DNA of 64,000 bases from Cytophagales bacterium (GCA_030446715.1 JAUJMU010000002.1:132499-196498); one strand, 5' to 3'; positions 10,050 to 19,385 are shown, numbered from the stretch's first letter. The notes: generated by a model from the sequence alone, not told the origin. Made by a program: numbers and translations.

Positions 10050-10083
10050 CAAAAAAGAAAAACCCGCATTTTTGGTGCGGGTT
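10050..10083 (-). terminator. Rho-independent terminator of tRNA-Val
   Basis: On the minus strand an 8-bp perfect stem (aacccgca / tgcgggtt, 10061-10068 with 10076-10083) is followed by a U-rich tract from the A-run at 10050-10060. It starts about 25 bp after the 3' end of the tRNA. Confidence 0.85.
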
Positions 10084-10108
10084 TCAAGTTGCTGTATTTA
10101 AGTAAGGG

Positions 10109-10183
10109 TGGGCTGAGAGGGATTCGAACCCCCGACCCTCTGCTTGTAAGGCAGATGCTCTGAACCGGCTGAGCTATCAGCCC
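10109..10183 (-). tRNA. tRNA-Val (anticodon UAC)
   Basis: The 75-nt gene folds as a standard cloverleaf. The acceptor stem is GGGCTGA/TCAGCCC with discriminator A. The D arm contains AGCTCAGCCGGTTCAGAGC. The anticodon stem TCTGC/GCAGA encloses loop CTTACAA with anticodon TAC at positions 34-36. The T arm contains GGTTCGAATC. CCA is not encoded. It has its own promoter and terminator. Confidence 0.96.
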
Positions 10184-10200
10184 TTTTGCGTATTGCGTGG

Positions 10201-10231
10201 CAAAACTATGAGGAATTCCTGACATTGCAAA
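10201..10231 (-). promoter_or_regulatory. Promoter of tRNA-Val
   Basis: On the minus strand TTTG (10228-10231) and TAGTTTTG (10201-10208) are separated by exactly 19 bp, which is the Bacteroidota housekeeping promoter pattern (TTTG at -33, TAnnTTTG at -7). The tRNA starts 17 bp further on. Confidence 0.8.
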
Positions 10232-10421
10232 TTTGCTTCCGAAATTTTCCGGCTAAAAACAATCCATCCGGCCAACCGGGTGGGCTTCACGGTTTTGATT
10301 GCTTCCCGCTTCTGCATACTTTTACCCGTAGCCGCCGGGCACTTTCCCGGGCCGCAAATTTATTCGAAGGGTTTGCAGCTTTTCGGGCTTTTATTCGTTG
10401 TGATACCAAACGCCAAACCGT

Positions 10422-12959
10422 TTGAAGCCTTTTATCTTCCGTTTGCAGAAAGTTTTCGGATACACCCTGGTCACGGCGGTGCTGCTGTTTACGCTTCTGC
10501 TGCTGGGATTGCACCTTTTTCAGGACAAGATCATCGGCTTGCTGGTGGGTGAACTCAACAAGAGCCTGCAGGCCCGGGTGGAAGTAGCCCACATTAAACT
10601 TTCGGCGGTAGAAAAATTTCCCCAACTGGCTCTCAGTTTTGAGAAACTGAAAGTACACGGCTCACTGCCGGGACGCACTGAGCCCCTCGCCGTAGCCGGC
10701 CGCCTGTCGCTGACCTTCCACCTCTGGAACCTGTTCGGGGACCGCTACGTGGTGGACCGGGTATACCTGGAGAATGCCGACGTGCAGGTGTTTGTGGACA
10801 AGGAGGGCGAAGAGAATTACAACATATTCAAAAAAAGCAAAGGTCCGTCGTCCGGCCGGCAGGTGGCCTTTGACCTGAACCGGGTCTATCTGCGCAACGT
10901 GCAGGTACGCTACACCGACCAGTCCATTGATCAGGAATATGACCTGCTGGCCGATCAGGTGACCGCCCGGCTGCTGGTAAACGGCCCCCATGTACTGATC
11001 AGGGCAACCGGCGATTTGCAGAGCCGGTACATCCGCGTAAACGACGAGAGATATTTTGCCGGCAAGCCGCTAAGGGTAGACAGCGAAATGCAGTACGACC
11101 TGCAGCACCGCCGCCTGATGATCCAGCCTTCCCTTGTGAAGGTGCGGGGTTCTTCCTTCGAAGTGATGGGCTCGGTCAGCCAGCGGCCCCGTACCCTGGT
11201 GGATCTGCATGTAACCGGCAAGGACACTGACGTGCAAACCATTCTGTCGCTGTTGCCGGAAAGAATTTCCAATGCTTTTTCTGCCTATAAAAGCAAGGGG
11301 GATGTGTATTTCAGCAGCACCGTAACCGGCACGGTGGGCCGCGGTGACATTCCGCAGGTCGATGTCCGGTTTGGTTGCCGCAATGCTTCATTTTTCGAGG
11401 AAAACATCGGTAAGCGGATTACCGGGGCCAACCTGACGGGCACCTTCAGCAACGGAAAAGCCCGGAGTCGCCGCACCTCTTCTCTCCAGCTACGGAGCGT
11501 GACCGGTCAGTTGCAGGGAAAGCCGTTCTCCGGCAGTTTTTCGCTCCGGAACTTCGATCACCCCTACCTTGCCTTCAGCCTGAAGGGAGAAATAGACGCC
11601 GCTTCGCTGGTGGCCTTTGTGCCGCAGGACGTAGTCCGGAATGCCTCAGGCACCCTGCTGGCCGACGTAAAGTTTGAAGGCAATCTGAGTGACCTCCGCT
11701 CTACCAATGTGGCCCGCTTCGTGCGTACCTCCGGCCAACTCGGCATGCGGAACATTTCGTTCGGGCTGGCTTCCCGGCCCCTCTCCTTCCACGCGCTGAA
11801 TGGTGACTTCTCTTTCAGCAAAAGTGATCTGCTGGTCAATGATTTTCACGGCCGGGCCGGCAACTCCGATTTCCGGCTTACGGGCTGGTTCAAGAATGTG
11901 CTGCCTTACGTGCTGCTGAACGGCCAGGACCTGAAAGTGGAAGCCGAGTTTTCTTCGCGCTTTCTCAATTTTGATGAACTGCTGGCCGCCTGGCCAGCCG
12001 CCGGGGGCAAGAGCGGCAGCAACAGCAGCTACCGGTTTGTGGTTTCGCCGCGGCTCACGCTTGATCTGTCGTGCCAGGTAGACCAGGTAAAGTTCCGCCG
12101 CTTCCGGGCCCGCGAAGTGCAGGGCGATCTGAAATTGCAGAACAGCATGGCCCAGAGCAAGGATATCCGGCTGAAATCCGCCAATGGCAGCATGGAACTC
12201 AGCGCCGGAGTGGACGCCCGGCGACCTGACGCTATGCTGGTCAGCTGCGATGCGTGGTTCAGTAACATTGCCATCGACAGCGTATTTTACATGTTCGAGA
12301 ACTTCGACCAGACATTTATTCAGGACCGGCACCTGCGCGGCAACGTACAGGCCCGGATCAAAACCAGTATGGTCTTCAACAGCCAGCTTGCCATGAATAT
12401 GCCCCGGCTGCAGGCGGACGTGCAGGCGAAGGTAACCGACGGAGAATTGAACGGTTTTGAACCCATGCAGAAACTCTCCCGGTTCATCAACCACCAGGAG
12501 CTGGCCAATCTGCGGTTTGCGGAACTGGAAAACACCGTACGCATCCAGAACCAGACTGTATTCCTGCCCAAAATGGAGATCAGCTCTAATGTGGCCAATA
12601 TTTCAGTAGCCGGATCACATACGTTTGATCAGGTCATGGACTACCACCTCCGGATACCAGTCAACACGCTGTTTGGCAAAAACCGGATGCGCCCGGCGGC
12701 CTATGCCGAAGGCTCCGCGGGCCAGGGGGGCAGGTCTAATCTGCTCCTGACCGTACGCGGCACTGCCGAAGACTACAAAATCGGGTACGACACCCGGGCA
12801 GTAGCCGAAAAAATCGTGGACGACCTGGTAAAAGACAAAAGAGAGCCCCGTGAAGCCGGTCAGCCGCAGGGCAGGGCCGGCCGGATGACTCCCGCCGAAA
12901 GAGCCGCACCGCAGGCCAAAACAAGGCCGGCTGAGGAGGAGTTTTTCGACTTTGAGTAA
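10422..12959 (+). CDS. AsmA-family inner-membrane-anchored envelope protein
   Basis: The 845 residues start with a positively charged segment and one membrane helix (about 12-32, TLVTAVLLFTLLLLGL). A very long periplasmic region with AsmA-type repeated beta structure follows. The typical openings are present (ARVEVAHIKLSAVEKFPQLA near residue 50; later RVYLENADVQVFVDKEGEEN). The C-terminal part resembles the AsmA C-terminal domain (NTLFGKNRMRP, VAEKIVDDLVKDK). AsmA relatives act in envelope lipid transport and outer-membrane assembly. The only start that keeps the membrane anchor is TTG at 10422, because a stop lies six codons upstream and no ATG intervenes. The gene stands alone. Confidence 0.88.
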   Translation: MKPFIFRLQKVFGYTLVTAVLLFTLLLLGLHLFQDKIIGLLVGELNKSLQARVEVAHIKLSAVEKFPQLALSFEKLKVHGSLPGRTEPLAVAGRLSLTFHLWNLFGDRYVVDRVYLENADVQVFVDKEGEENYNIFKKSKGPSSGRQVAFDLNRVYLRNVQVRYTDQSIDQEYDLLADQVTARLLVNGPHVLIRATGDLQSRYIRVNDERYFAGKPLRVDSEMQYDLQHRRLMIQPSLVKVRGSSFEVMGSVSQRPRTLVDLHVTGKDTDVQTILSLLPERISNAFSAYKSKGDVYFSSTVTGTVGRGDIPQVDVRFGCRNASFFEENIGKRITGANLTGTFSNGKARSRRTSSLQLRSVTGQLQGKPFSGSFSLRNFDHPYLAFSLKGEIDAASLVAFVPQDVVRNASGTLLADVKFEGNLSDLRSTNVARFVRTSGQLGMRNISFGLASRPLSFHALNGDFSFSKSDLLVNDFHGRAGNSDFRLTGWFKNVLPYVLLNGQDLKVEAEFSSRFLNFDELLAAWPAAGGKSGSNSSYRFVVSPRLTLDLSCQVDQVKFRRFRAREVQGDLKLQNSMAQSKDIRLKSANGSMELSAGVDARRPDAMLVSCDAWFSNIAIDSVFYMFENFDQTFIQDRHLRGNVQARIKTSMVFNSQLAMNMPRLQADVQAKVTDGELNGFEPMQKLSRFINHQELANLRFAELENTVRIQNQTVFLPKMEISSNVANISVAGSHTFDQVMDYHLRIPVNTLFGKNRMRPAAYAEGSAGQGGRSNLLLTVRGTAEDYKIGYDTRAVAEKIVDDLVKDKREPREAGQPQGRAGRMTPAERAAPQAKTRPAEEEFFDFE

Positions 12960-13172
12960 TCACCGGCTTTTTGAACTTTTACCCGTTGCAAATCATTACT
13001 TTCAGGTTACCAGTGGCCATACTTGCACATCAAGCCTGTCACCTTTAGCTTTGAGATCCGGATTTGTAACCTTCATCCCCTATTTCAGGTAGACTCACTG
13101 ATTCCAGGCAGCTGTAGGTGAATCAGACCGGCCCGCAAGCTGACCAAACTGTTTCAAAAGGACACAACCATT

Positions 13173-13979
13173 ATGTTTGATATTTCACCTTTATTAACTG
13201 CTGAGGGCCTTATCAGCCTTCTCACGTTATCGCTGCTGGAGATTGTACTTGGCATTGACAATATCATTTTTATTTCCATTCTGGCAGACCGCCTGCCCAG
13301 GGATCAGCAGAAAAGTGCCCGCACCACCGGGATTGCCCTTGCCCTGCTGGTCCGGATTGCCCTCCTGTTCGGGATTGCCTGGATAGTAAGTCTGAAAGAG
13401 CCTCTCTTTTATGTTCTGGAAAGGGGTTTCAGCGGCCGGGACATTATCCTTTTTGCGGGTGGCTTGTTTCTGCTTTACAAAGCTACCACTGAAATCCACA
13501 ACAAGCTGGAAGGTGAAGTAGAAACTGAACATCAGGCTGGTAAAGGCCTGTCTTTCAGAGGAGCCGTGATTCAGATTATCCTGATTGACATTGTCTTTTC
13601 CTTCGACTCTATCCTGACGGCCGTGGGTCTGGTGGATGAAATTCTTATCATGGTAATAGCGGTAATCATCGCCCTCACGGTCATGCTGATTTTCGCCGGC
13701 AAGATTGCAGGCTTCATCAATAACCACCCGACGATCAAGATGCTGGCACTTTCCTTCCTTGTGATGATCGGGGTGCTGCTGGTGGCGGAGGCGTTCCACT
13801 TCAGTGTACCAAAAGGCTACATCTACTTCTCAATGGCTTTTTCGCTGGGCGTTGAAATGCTGAATCTCCGGATGGCAAGAGGCAAGCCGGTCAAATTGAA
13901 AACCCCTTACCGGGAAGCAGAAGAGATTGAAAAGAACGGACACGGCACTGAGAAGAAGGTGACAAGGGTGAACGGGTAG
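13173..13979 (+). CDS. TerC/Alx-family membrane protein, probable metal exporter
   Basis: The 268-residue polytopic protein has about seven membrane helices. It carries the two acidic TerC signatures, LEIVLGIDNIIFISIL (residues 21-36) and DIVFSFDSILTAVGLVDEI (about 142-160), whose Asp residues bind metal in this family. TerC/Alx homologues export Mn(II) or protect against tellurite and alkaline stress. The 212 bp upstream form a long leader. I looked for a yybP-ykoY manganese riboswitch there and could not recognise one. Confidence 0.93.
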   Translation: MFDISPLLTAEGLISLLTLSLLEIVLGIDNIIFISILADRLPRDQQKSARTTGIALALLVRIALLFGIAWIVSLKEPLFYVLERGFSGRDIILFAGGLFLLYKATTEIHNKLEGEVETEHQAGKGLSFRGAVIQIILIDIVFSFDSILTAVGLVDEILIMVIAVIIALTVMLIFAGKIAGFINNHPTIKMLALSFLVMIGVLLVAEAFHFSVPKGYIYFSMAFSLGVEMLNLRMARGKPVKLKTPYREAEEIEKNGHGTEKKVTRVNG

Positions 13980-14060
13980 GAATCAGGGGTGAGACGCGGG
14001 GAGTAAGAAGTCAGGAGTCAGCTTCTCCCTTTTGCTTATCTTTGGCCGAAAACCTCCTTC

Positions 14061-15779
14061 ATGCCCCTTCAGGAGCATCAGCGTGAACAATTCTGGAAAA
14101 CCCTGCACCAGCTGGCAATCACCGGCCGGGAAATTTCCCTGTACTTCCGGGCCACGGTGGGTACCTACCACGGTCTGCCGCTGGCTTTTCTGGAAGATAA
14201 TTTCCGGCAGCCGCGTCTGCGGGTTACCGATCAGGCGGCTTCCAAGGCCCAAAGTCTCCCCGAGCCGCACAAAACGGCTTTTTTGAAGGAATACCTGAAA
14301 AACCGGCTTTTTACCCTTAGTGCCGCCTGCCACAAATATTTCGGACCCCTGTACCGTTCATCCCGGGGCACCCACGCCTACAATCCTTTCGCGGATTTGC
14401 TGCTCAGGCGGTCCGAGGTAGAACCGGCCCTGCCCGGCCTGACGGAATCCGTTCTTTATGGCGAATACATCAAGGTTGACTCTCTGATGGCCCTGACGGG
14501 CGGCTTCTCCCGGTCCGAGGCAGCCAGTGAAGACTTGCCAGCCTACGCTGCACCGACCATTTATCCGCTTAACCAGATCCTGTACGGCCCTCCGGGTACG
14601 GGCAAAACCTACCACACCATTACCTGCGCCGTGGCCATTGTGGAAAACCGGCCCCTTGAACAGGTGGCTCGGGAGCCAAGGAATGTCATTATGAGGCAGT
14701 ACGAAAAATACAAGGAAGCCGGCCAGATCAACTTTATCACCTTTCATCAAAGCTACGCCTACGAAGATTTTGTGCAGGGCCTGCGACCCGACGCCCATTC
14801 CGGTGCCGATACGCTGAGGTTCAGGCTGGTGGACGGCGTATTCAAAAAACTGGCCGATGTTGCCAGGGCCAACTACGAAGCCTACCAGCAGGTAATCCGC
14901 CAGCCCCGGCTCCCCTTTGAATCTTTGCTGGACCAGATGCTATCCCAACGCATGAACCGCGAAACGGAGGAAGTAGAATTGCCGGTTGCGCTAACCGGCG
15001 TGGGTCAGTACAAGTCCATGATCATCTATGAGGTCGGTGACACGTACCTGAAATACAAACGCCGCAGTCTCCGCAATGCGGTCAGGGAAGAAGAAAGGCT
15101 GCTTTCGCTGCACAAGCTGAAAGATAAGTTTGAAGGCCGCGAGATACGGGAAGCCATCAGCAAGCCGTACTATGAGGCCGTCACCGAAGCCATGGGGGAG
15201 GTGCAGCGCAATACGGTATTTACCCGCGATGGCAGCCAGCTCCGCAGCTATGTCCTGATCATTGACGAGATCAACCGGGCCAATATTTCTCGGGTGTTCG
15301 GGGAGCTGATTACCCTGCTCGAAGAGGATAAGCGGCTGGGCGGGGAAAACGAACTGACCGCCACTCTGCCATCGGGTGAGGTTTTTGCGGTGCCGCCCAA
15401 TCTGTTTGTGGTGGGCACGATGAATACAGCCGATAAATCAGTGGCCCTGCTGGATGTGGCCCTCCGCCGGCGTTTCACTTTCGTGCCCCTTTACCCGGAC
15501 TATGCGCTGATTCCGGCCTTTGAACCGGTACTGAAACCTCTGAACGAAAAAATCCGCGAACGGAAGGGCACTGACTTCCTGATCGGCCACTCCTACTTTA
15601 TCGGCAAAAGCATTGCCGACCTGCCGCAGATTTTTAACCAGAAAATTATCCCGCTGCTGTACGAATATTTCCAGAACCGCCCCGAACCGGTGCGCGAACT
15701 CCTCTCCGCTGCCGGCCTGCCGGTAACCGAACAAAACTTCCAGTGGCGCGTGACTGCCGTGCCGAAGGAAGAATCCTGA
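14061..15779 (+). CDS. McrB-like AAA+ GTPase, orphan (no McrC)
   Basis: Resembles the nucleotide-driven subunit of McrBC modification-dependent restriction enzymes. Residues 1-165 form an unrecognised N-terminal domain, possibly DNA-binding. The AAA+ part has Walker A GPPGTGKT (about 175-182), the McrB-specific FITFHQSYAYEDFVQGLRP, Walker B VLIIDEINRANISRVFGEL (about 398-416), the signature MNTADKS (about 453) and DVALRRRF with the arginine finger. McrC, the PD-(D/E)xK nuclease that normally follows, is absent: the next gene is DinB-like, 93 bp away. It may be a lone McrB, or it may work with a distant nuclease. An EVE-domain gene lies two genes downstream. Confidence 0.9.
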   Translation: MPLQEHQREQFWKTLHQLAITGREISLYFRATVGTYHGLPLAFLEDNFRQPRLRVTDQAASKAQSLPEPHKTAFLKEYLKNRLFTLSAACHKYFGPLYRSSRGTHAYNPFADLLLRRSEVEPALPGLTESVLYGEYIKVDSLMALTGGFSRSEAASEDLPAYAAPTIYPLNQILYGPPGTGKTYHTITCAVAIVENRPLEQVAREPRNVIMRQYEKYKEAGQINFITFHQSYAYEDFVQGLRPDAHSGADTLRFRLVDGVFKKLADVARANYEAYQQVIRQPRLPFESLLDQMLSQRMNRETEEVELPVALTGVGQYKSMIIYEVGDTYLKYKRRSLRNAVREEERLLSLHKLKDKFEGREIREAISKPYYEAVTEAMGEVQRNTVFTRDGSQLRSYVLIIDEINRANISRVFGELITLLEEDKRLGGENELTATLPSGEVFAVPPNLFVVGTMNTADKSVALLDVALRRRFTFVPLYPDYALIPAFEPVLKPLNEKIRERKGTDFLIGHSYFIGKSIADLPQIFNQKIIPLLYEYFQNRPEPVRELLSAAGLPVTEQNFQWRVTAVPKEES

Positions 15780-15827
15780 TTTTTAATTTGACTACCTCCC
15801 TTTTATTTCTGACTGAACTGTTATAAA

Positions 15828-15862
15828 TTAGTTGTCGTAACTATTATATACAAAACAACTAA
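15828..15862. promoter_or_regulatory. Candidate MarR operator before the DinB-EVE-MarR operon
   Basis: Two overlapping symmetries lie 11-45 bp before the DinB start. TAGTT-gtcgt-AACTA covers 829-843 of the 15 kb block (15829-15843). TTAGTTGT (15828-15835) is mirrored by ACAACTAA (15855-15862). MarR dimers bind such short AT-rich palindromes, and the operon's last gene encodes a MarR protein, so autoregulation is a reasonable inference. Confidence 0.5.
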
Positions 15863-15872
15863 ATCACATCTT

Positions 15873-16403
15873 ATGGACTCACAGGAGATGCTCAGAAAAT
15901 TCAACAAAAATCTAAGTGTCTGGGAAATGGACCTGCAGAATTATTCCGAAGAACAGTTGCGGCAACAGCCAGCCGCTGAAAGCTGGTCCATCGGGCAGGT
16001 ATATGCGCACCTGACGGAAGGAACGCTGCGCTTTCACCTGAAGCAGGTAAATAATTGCCTTTCAAGCCTTGCCGGGCAGGGTAAATCAAAAACCTTCCCC
16101 GGCCGGATGGCTTACTGGCTGGGCCAGTTTCCGCCCATCCGGATAAAAGTGCCGGCTTCACCCGAGTACACGCCGGTCCAGCCAGCCGGTATAACCCAGA
16201 TCCGCGAACGGCTGGATGTGCTGAAAGAGGAAATGACGAAGACTGCCACACGGCTCCAATCTGTCCGGGAAAGCGGTAAGACGAAGCACCCGGCGTTTGG
16301 CTACCTCGATGCCCGGGAGTGGTACCAACTGATTGACATGCACTTCCGCCATCACCTGCGGCAGAAAAAAAGACTGGATCAATTCTTAAAGCAAAACGCA
16401 TGA
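15873..16403 (+). CDS. DinB-family (DinB_2) protein
   Basis: A 176-residue four-helix-bundle protein of the DinB/YfiT superfamily, whose members bind a metal through three His and often act as thiol transferases. Visible elements are the WSIGQVYAHLTE segment with the first His (about residue 47) and the C-terminal HFRHHLRQKKRL with the H-x3-H pair. Its stop overlaps the next gene's start by 4 bp (ATGA-type coupling), so it is translated together with the EVE gene. The substrate is unknown; a detoxification role fits the MarR partner. Confidence 0.85.
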   Translation: MDSQEMLRKFNKNLSVWEMDLQNYSEEQLRQQPAAESWSIGQVYAHLTEGTLRFHLKQVNNCLSSLAGQGKSKTFPGRMAYWLGQFPPIRIKVPASPEYTPVQPAGITQIRERLDVLKEEMTKTATRLQSVRESGKTKHPAFGYLDAREWYQLIDMHFRHHLRQKKRLDQFLKQNA

Positions 16404-16822
16404 ACTACTGGATCATAGTAGCCTCCCGCGACCACCTGATGCGGGGCGTGGAGGGGGGCTTTTGTCAGGCAAATCATGGAAAAAGGGCTCCTCTGGCCCG
16501 TATGTCGGCTGGTGACCGCGTGCTTTTCTATTCGCCCAAAGAGCGGTACGGCTTTGCGCAGCCGCTTCAGCAGTTTACGGCCATTGGTCAGGTAAAAGAC
16601 GACGATATTTACCAGGCGGAGGTAAGTCCGGACTTCAAAGCCTACCGCCGGGATGTTGTATTCTTCCCCTGTAAACCCGTTGCCATCCGGCCGCTGATTG
16701 AGCGGCTTGCCTTTATTGGCAATAAATCCGCGTGGGGGTTTGTTTTCCGGCGGGGCTTCTTCGGGGTACCGGAAGCTGACTTTACTCTTCTCTCAAAACT
16801 GATGCTGACCAATGAAAAATGA
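16400..16822 (+). CDS. EVE-domain protein
   Basis: A 140-residue stand-alone EVE domain (PUA-like fold). It opens with the family's NYWIIVASRDHLMRGVEGGF and continues through QANHGKRAPLARMSAGDRVL, with WGFVFRRGFF near the end. EVE domains contain an aromatic cage for modified bases in DNA or RNA and are found in modification-dependent restriction and in RNA biology. The gene overlaps the preceding one by 4 bp and the following one by 11 bp, so it is the middle gene of a tight three-gene operon. Its ligand cannot be predicted. Confidence 0.9.
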   Translation: MNYWIIVASRDHLMRGVEGGFCQANHGKRAPLARMSAGDRVLFYSPKERYGFAQPLQQFTAIGQVKDDDIYQAEVSPDFKAYRRDVVFFPCKPVAIRPLIERLAFIGNKSAWGFVFRRGFFGVPEADFTLLSKLMLTNEK

Positions 16823-17264
16823 AACTGTTTTTTCTTTCCGGCAACCGGAGGAAAGTTCGGGTTACCTGCTGTGGCAACTGACCATGCTCTGGCAGCGGAA
16901 AATGAAAGCCGGGCTGGATAAACTTGACCTGACCCACACTCAGTTTGTGCTGCTTGCCGCCCTGCAATGGCTGTCCCAGCATCAGGAAGTTGTCACGCAG
17001 AAGGACATAGCGGCTCACGCCAACGTGGATAAAATGATGACTTCCAAAGTGATCCGCACCCTGCAGGCGAAGGAACTGATCAGGCGGCAGGAACACGAGA
17101 CCGATACACGGGCCAAAACAGTGGCCCTGACGCCGGCCGGTGCCGCTTTGCTGAAGGACGCCCTGCGGGTAGTGGAAAACATTGACAAGCACTTTTTTAG
17201 TCTGCTGGAAGACGGAGGGCAGACTTTCAACCAGATTGCGCTGAAGCTGCTGAAGCAGAAATAG
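16812..17264 (+). CDS. MarR-family transcriptional regulator
   Basis: A 150-residue winged-helix regulator. The recognition region runs [40 protein letters not shown] and [20 protein letters not shown]. The R-x-x-x-x-D-x-R-A wing and L-T-x-x-G are the classic MarR signature. It is the last gene of the DinB-EVE-MarR operon (11-bp overlap) and lies 106 bp before an MFS efflux pump, a common MarR target. A palindrome in the operon promoter is the likely binding site. Confidence 0.93.
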   Translation: MKNETVFSFRQPEESSGYLLWQLTMLWQRKMKAGLDKLDLTHTQFVLLAALQWLSQHQEVVTQKDIAAHANVDKMMTSKVIRTLQAKELIRRQEHETDTRAKTVALTPAGAALLKDALRVVENIDKHFFSLLEDGGQTFNQIALKLLKQK

Positions 17265-17308
17265 GCAGAAACCTCCGGGCGAATGGGTAAATTGCGAAGC
17301 TTTACAAA

Positions 17309-17352
17309 GGCTGAATGGCTGGTGGCCGGAAGGTTACTTAAGCCATTCAGCC
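17309..17352. repeat. Hairpin between MarR and MFS genes
   Basis: ggctgaatggct (17309-17320) is perfectly mirrored by agccattcagcc (17341-17352), with a 20-base loop. The flanking aaccatat (17357-17364) is shared with the larger hairpin after the MFS gene, so both belong to one intergenic repeat family. Confidence 0.7.
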
Positions 17353-17370
17353 ATACAACCATATCCATCC

Positions 17371-18594
17371 ATGTCCGCTCAACCAAAAGCTGCCTTAGGA
17401 TTCATTTTCATTACGCTGCTCATTGACGTTACCGGCATTGGCATTATCATTCCGGTGCTGCCCAGACTGATCAGCGAACTGACCGGGGGAAACCTCAGCG
17501 AAGCCTCCCGGTACGGCGGCTGGCTGATGTTTGCCTACGCCATCATGCAGTTCCTTTTTTCGCCGGTGCTGGGTGGCCTCAGCGACCAGTTCGGTCGCCG
17601 CCCGGTGCTGCTGCTTTCCCTGTTTGGCTTCGGACTCGATTACCTGCTGCTTGCCTTTGCCCCCAACATCGGCTGGCTGTTTCTGGGCCGCCTGCTGGCC
17701 GGGGTGATGGGTGCCAGTTTTACGACTGCCACGGCGTACATTGCCGACATCAGTACGCCCGGGAAAAGAGCCAGGAATTTCGGAATGGTCGGCGTGGCTT
17801 TTGGGCTTGGCTTCATCATCGGACCGGTGCTGGGCGGCGTACTCGGGCAATTTGGCTCCCGGGTTCCCTTTCTGGCAGCAGCCGGCCTCACTTTCCTCAA
17901 CTGGCTGTATGGTTACCTTGTGCTGCCCGAATCGCTGGCCCCGGAGAACCGGCGGCCGTTCAACTGGCGGCGGGCCAATCCGGCCGGCTCTCTGGCACAG
18001 CTGAAAAAATACCCCGTTATCACCGGGCTGATCGGGTCGCTGATATTCATTTACATCGCCGGTTACGCGACGCAAAGCACCTGGACGTATTTTACCATGG
18101 AGCGGTTCGGCTGGGACGAAAAGTGGGTGGGTTATTCACTTGGCTTTGTGGGCCTGATGGTTGCCATTGTACAGGGCGGTCTGATCGGAGTGGTGGTGCC
18201 CAAACTAGGGGCCGAACGGGCAGTTTATACGGGTCTGCTGCTTTATTCGGTGGGCTTTATACTCTTTGCCTTTGCCAGCCAGAGCTGGATGATGTTTGCC
18301 TTTATTATTCCCTACGCCCTGGGTGGCATTGCCGGTCCTTCCCTGCAGGGGATCATTTCGGGTCAGGTACCTCCCAACGGGCAGGGCGAACTGCAGGGGG
18401 CCCTTACCAGCCTGATCAGCCTCACCAGCATCGTCGGTCCGCCGCTGATGACCAACCTTTTCGCTTTTTTCACCGGCCGGAGTGCACCGCTCTATTTCCC
18501 GGGAGCCCCCTTTCTGATGGGTGCCGTCCTGACGCTGGTCAGTGTCTTTCTGGCAAAAAGATCCTTCACCCGGACGAGGAGCAGAACTTCGTAA
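17371..18594 (+). CDS. TetA-like MFS drug/H+ antiporter
   Basis: A 407-residue major facilitator with 12 predicted helices. Motif [18 protein letters not shown] lies after helix 2. The drug-antiporter motif [13 protein letters not shown] lies in helix 5. The opening [21 protein letters not shown] is typical of the TCR/Tet-type 12-helix exporters. It exports small hydrophobic compounds against protons. Position after a MarR operon suggests shared control, but a hairpin separates the two and no separate operator was found. Actual drug specificity cannot be told. Confidence 0.93.
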   Translation: MSAQPKAALGFIFITLLIDVTGIGIIIPVLPRLISELTGGNLSEASRYGGWLMFAYAIMQFLFSPVLGGLSDQFGRRPVLLLSLFGFGLDYLLLAFAPNIGWLFLGRLLAGVMGASFTTATAYIADISTPGKRARNFGMVGVAFGLGFIIGPVLGGVLGQFGSRVPFLAAAGLTFLNWLYGYLVLPESLAPENRRPFNWRRANPAGSLAQLKKYPVITGLIGSLIFIYIAGYATQSTWTYFTMERFGWDEKWVGYSLGFVGLMVAIVQGGLIGVVVPKLGAERAVYTGLLLYSVGFILFAFASQSWMMFAFIIPYALGGIAGPSLQGIISGQVPPNGQGELQGALTSLISLTSIVGPPLMTNLFAFFTGRSAPLYFPGAPFLMGAVLTLVSVFLAKRSFTRTRSRTS

Positions 18595-18708
18595 AGCAGT
18601 CCTGAATATGTATCAATTGGAGACAGTTCCTTACCGGAACCAGCTGACAGCAAACGGGTTATAAAGGCTTAATTGTTCTGACAAATGAGGTTGTACTTGA
18701 ATAGCTGA

Positions 18709-18817
18709 ATGGTTATATGGTTGAATTGTTTAACTGTTGAATTGTCGGAGGATCGGAAAATGACCGTTCAGCCGGACAACAATTTAACAATGCAGCCATT
18801 TGACCATATAACCATAT
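18709..18817. repeat. Large imperfect hairpin with 8-base internal period
   Basis: ATGGTTATATGGT (18709-18721) is perfectly mirrored by 18803-18815. Inside, both arms consist of degenerate 8-base units such as tatatggt, tgaattgt and ttaactgt. This is an intergenic repeat without coding potential. It fills most of the 316-bp gap between the MFS gene and the cyanophycin synthetase relic, and I saw nothing else in that gap. Confidence 0.75.
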
Positions 18818-18910
18818 CTTTCCCTGTCAGTACACTTATTTACCATCCGGGAGAGGGGAATAACTGGTTACTGCCGTCAGAAACTTTGTCATTTGTACTC
18901 TCTTGCCCTG

Positions 18911-19290
18911 GGACGATTGAATATGTTCCGCTTCAGCAATTTTAACTTTCTGGTCGATTATGCCCACAATCCGGCCGGCTGGCGGCGCAGGTTTTTGACG
19001 AAATCATCATCCGGCTTGACGAAGACCTGCGCGGCAAAACCGCCGGTTTCATTATCGGTCTTTTGCAGAAAGGAATCGGCGACAGCCAAAAACCGGTGAA
19101 GATAATTCCATGCGAAAAAGCGGCTATCCGGTACGCCGTTGCCAACGCCCGTCCCGGTGACCTGATTGTGGATTGCGGCGAGGCCGTTGCCGACGCCATC
19201 CGGACGGTTGAGAAATACCTGTCCCGGGAACGCATGGCCACAAGTCAACCGGATTCCGTTCAGGCCTTTGAAGCCAAAATGATGAATTAG
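18911..19290 (+). pseudogene. C-terminal relic of cyanophycin synthetase
   Basis: The frame at 18911 gives GRLNMFRFSNFNFLVDYAHN-P-A-G, the conserved start of the cyanophycin synthetase (CphA) C-terminal ligase domain. It then jumps at about 18989 into another frame reading FDEIIIRLDEDLRGKT...GIG and ending with RTVEKYLSRERM, the known end of CphA. Roughly 50-60 residues between the two blocks are deleted and the frame is lost. The whole N-terminal ATP-grasp half is missing. The ancestor made or handled the Asp-Arg storage polymer; this copy cannot. Confidence 0.8.
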
Positions 19291-19385
19291 CCGTTCCTTT
19301 TCACTAAGGGGCACTACACCCTGAAAAGGTTTAGTTACCGGCCAAACCTTTTTTATTTTTACCGTTACAGCACGTATAGCAGAAA

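Noticed and set aside
12960-13172. Manganese riboswitch (yybP-ykoY) before terC
   Set aside because: The leader is long enough, but I could not find the conserved core motifs.
14061-17264. A complete McrBC or other named defence island
   Set aside because: No nuclease, methyltransferase or toxin gene adjoins; only McrB and EVE hint at it.
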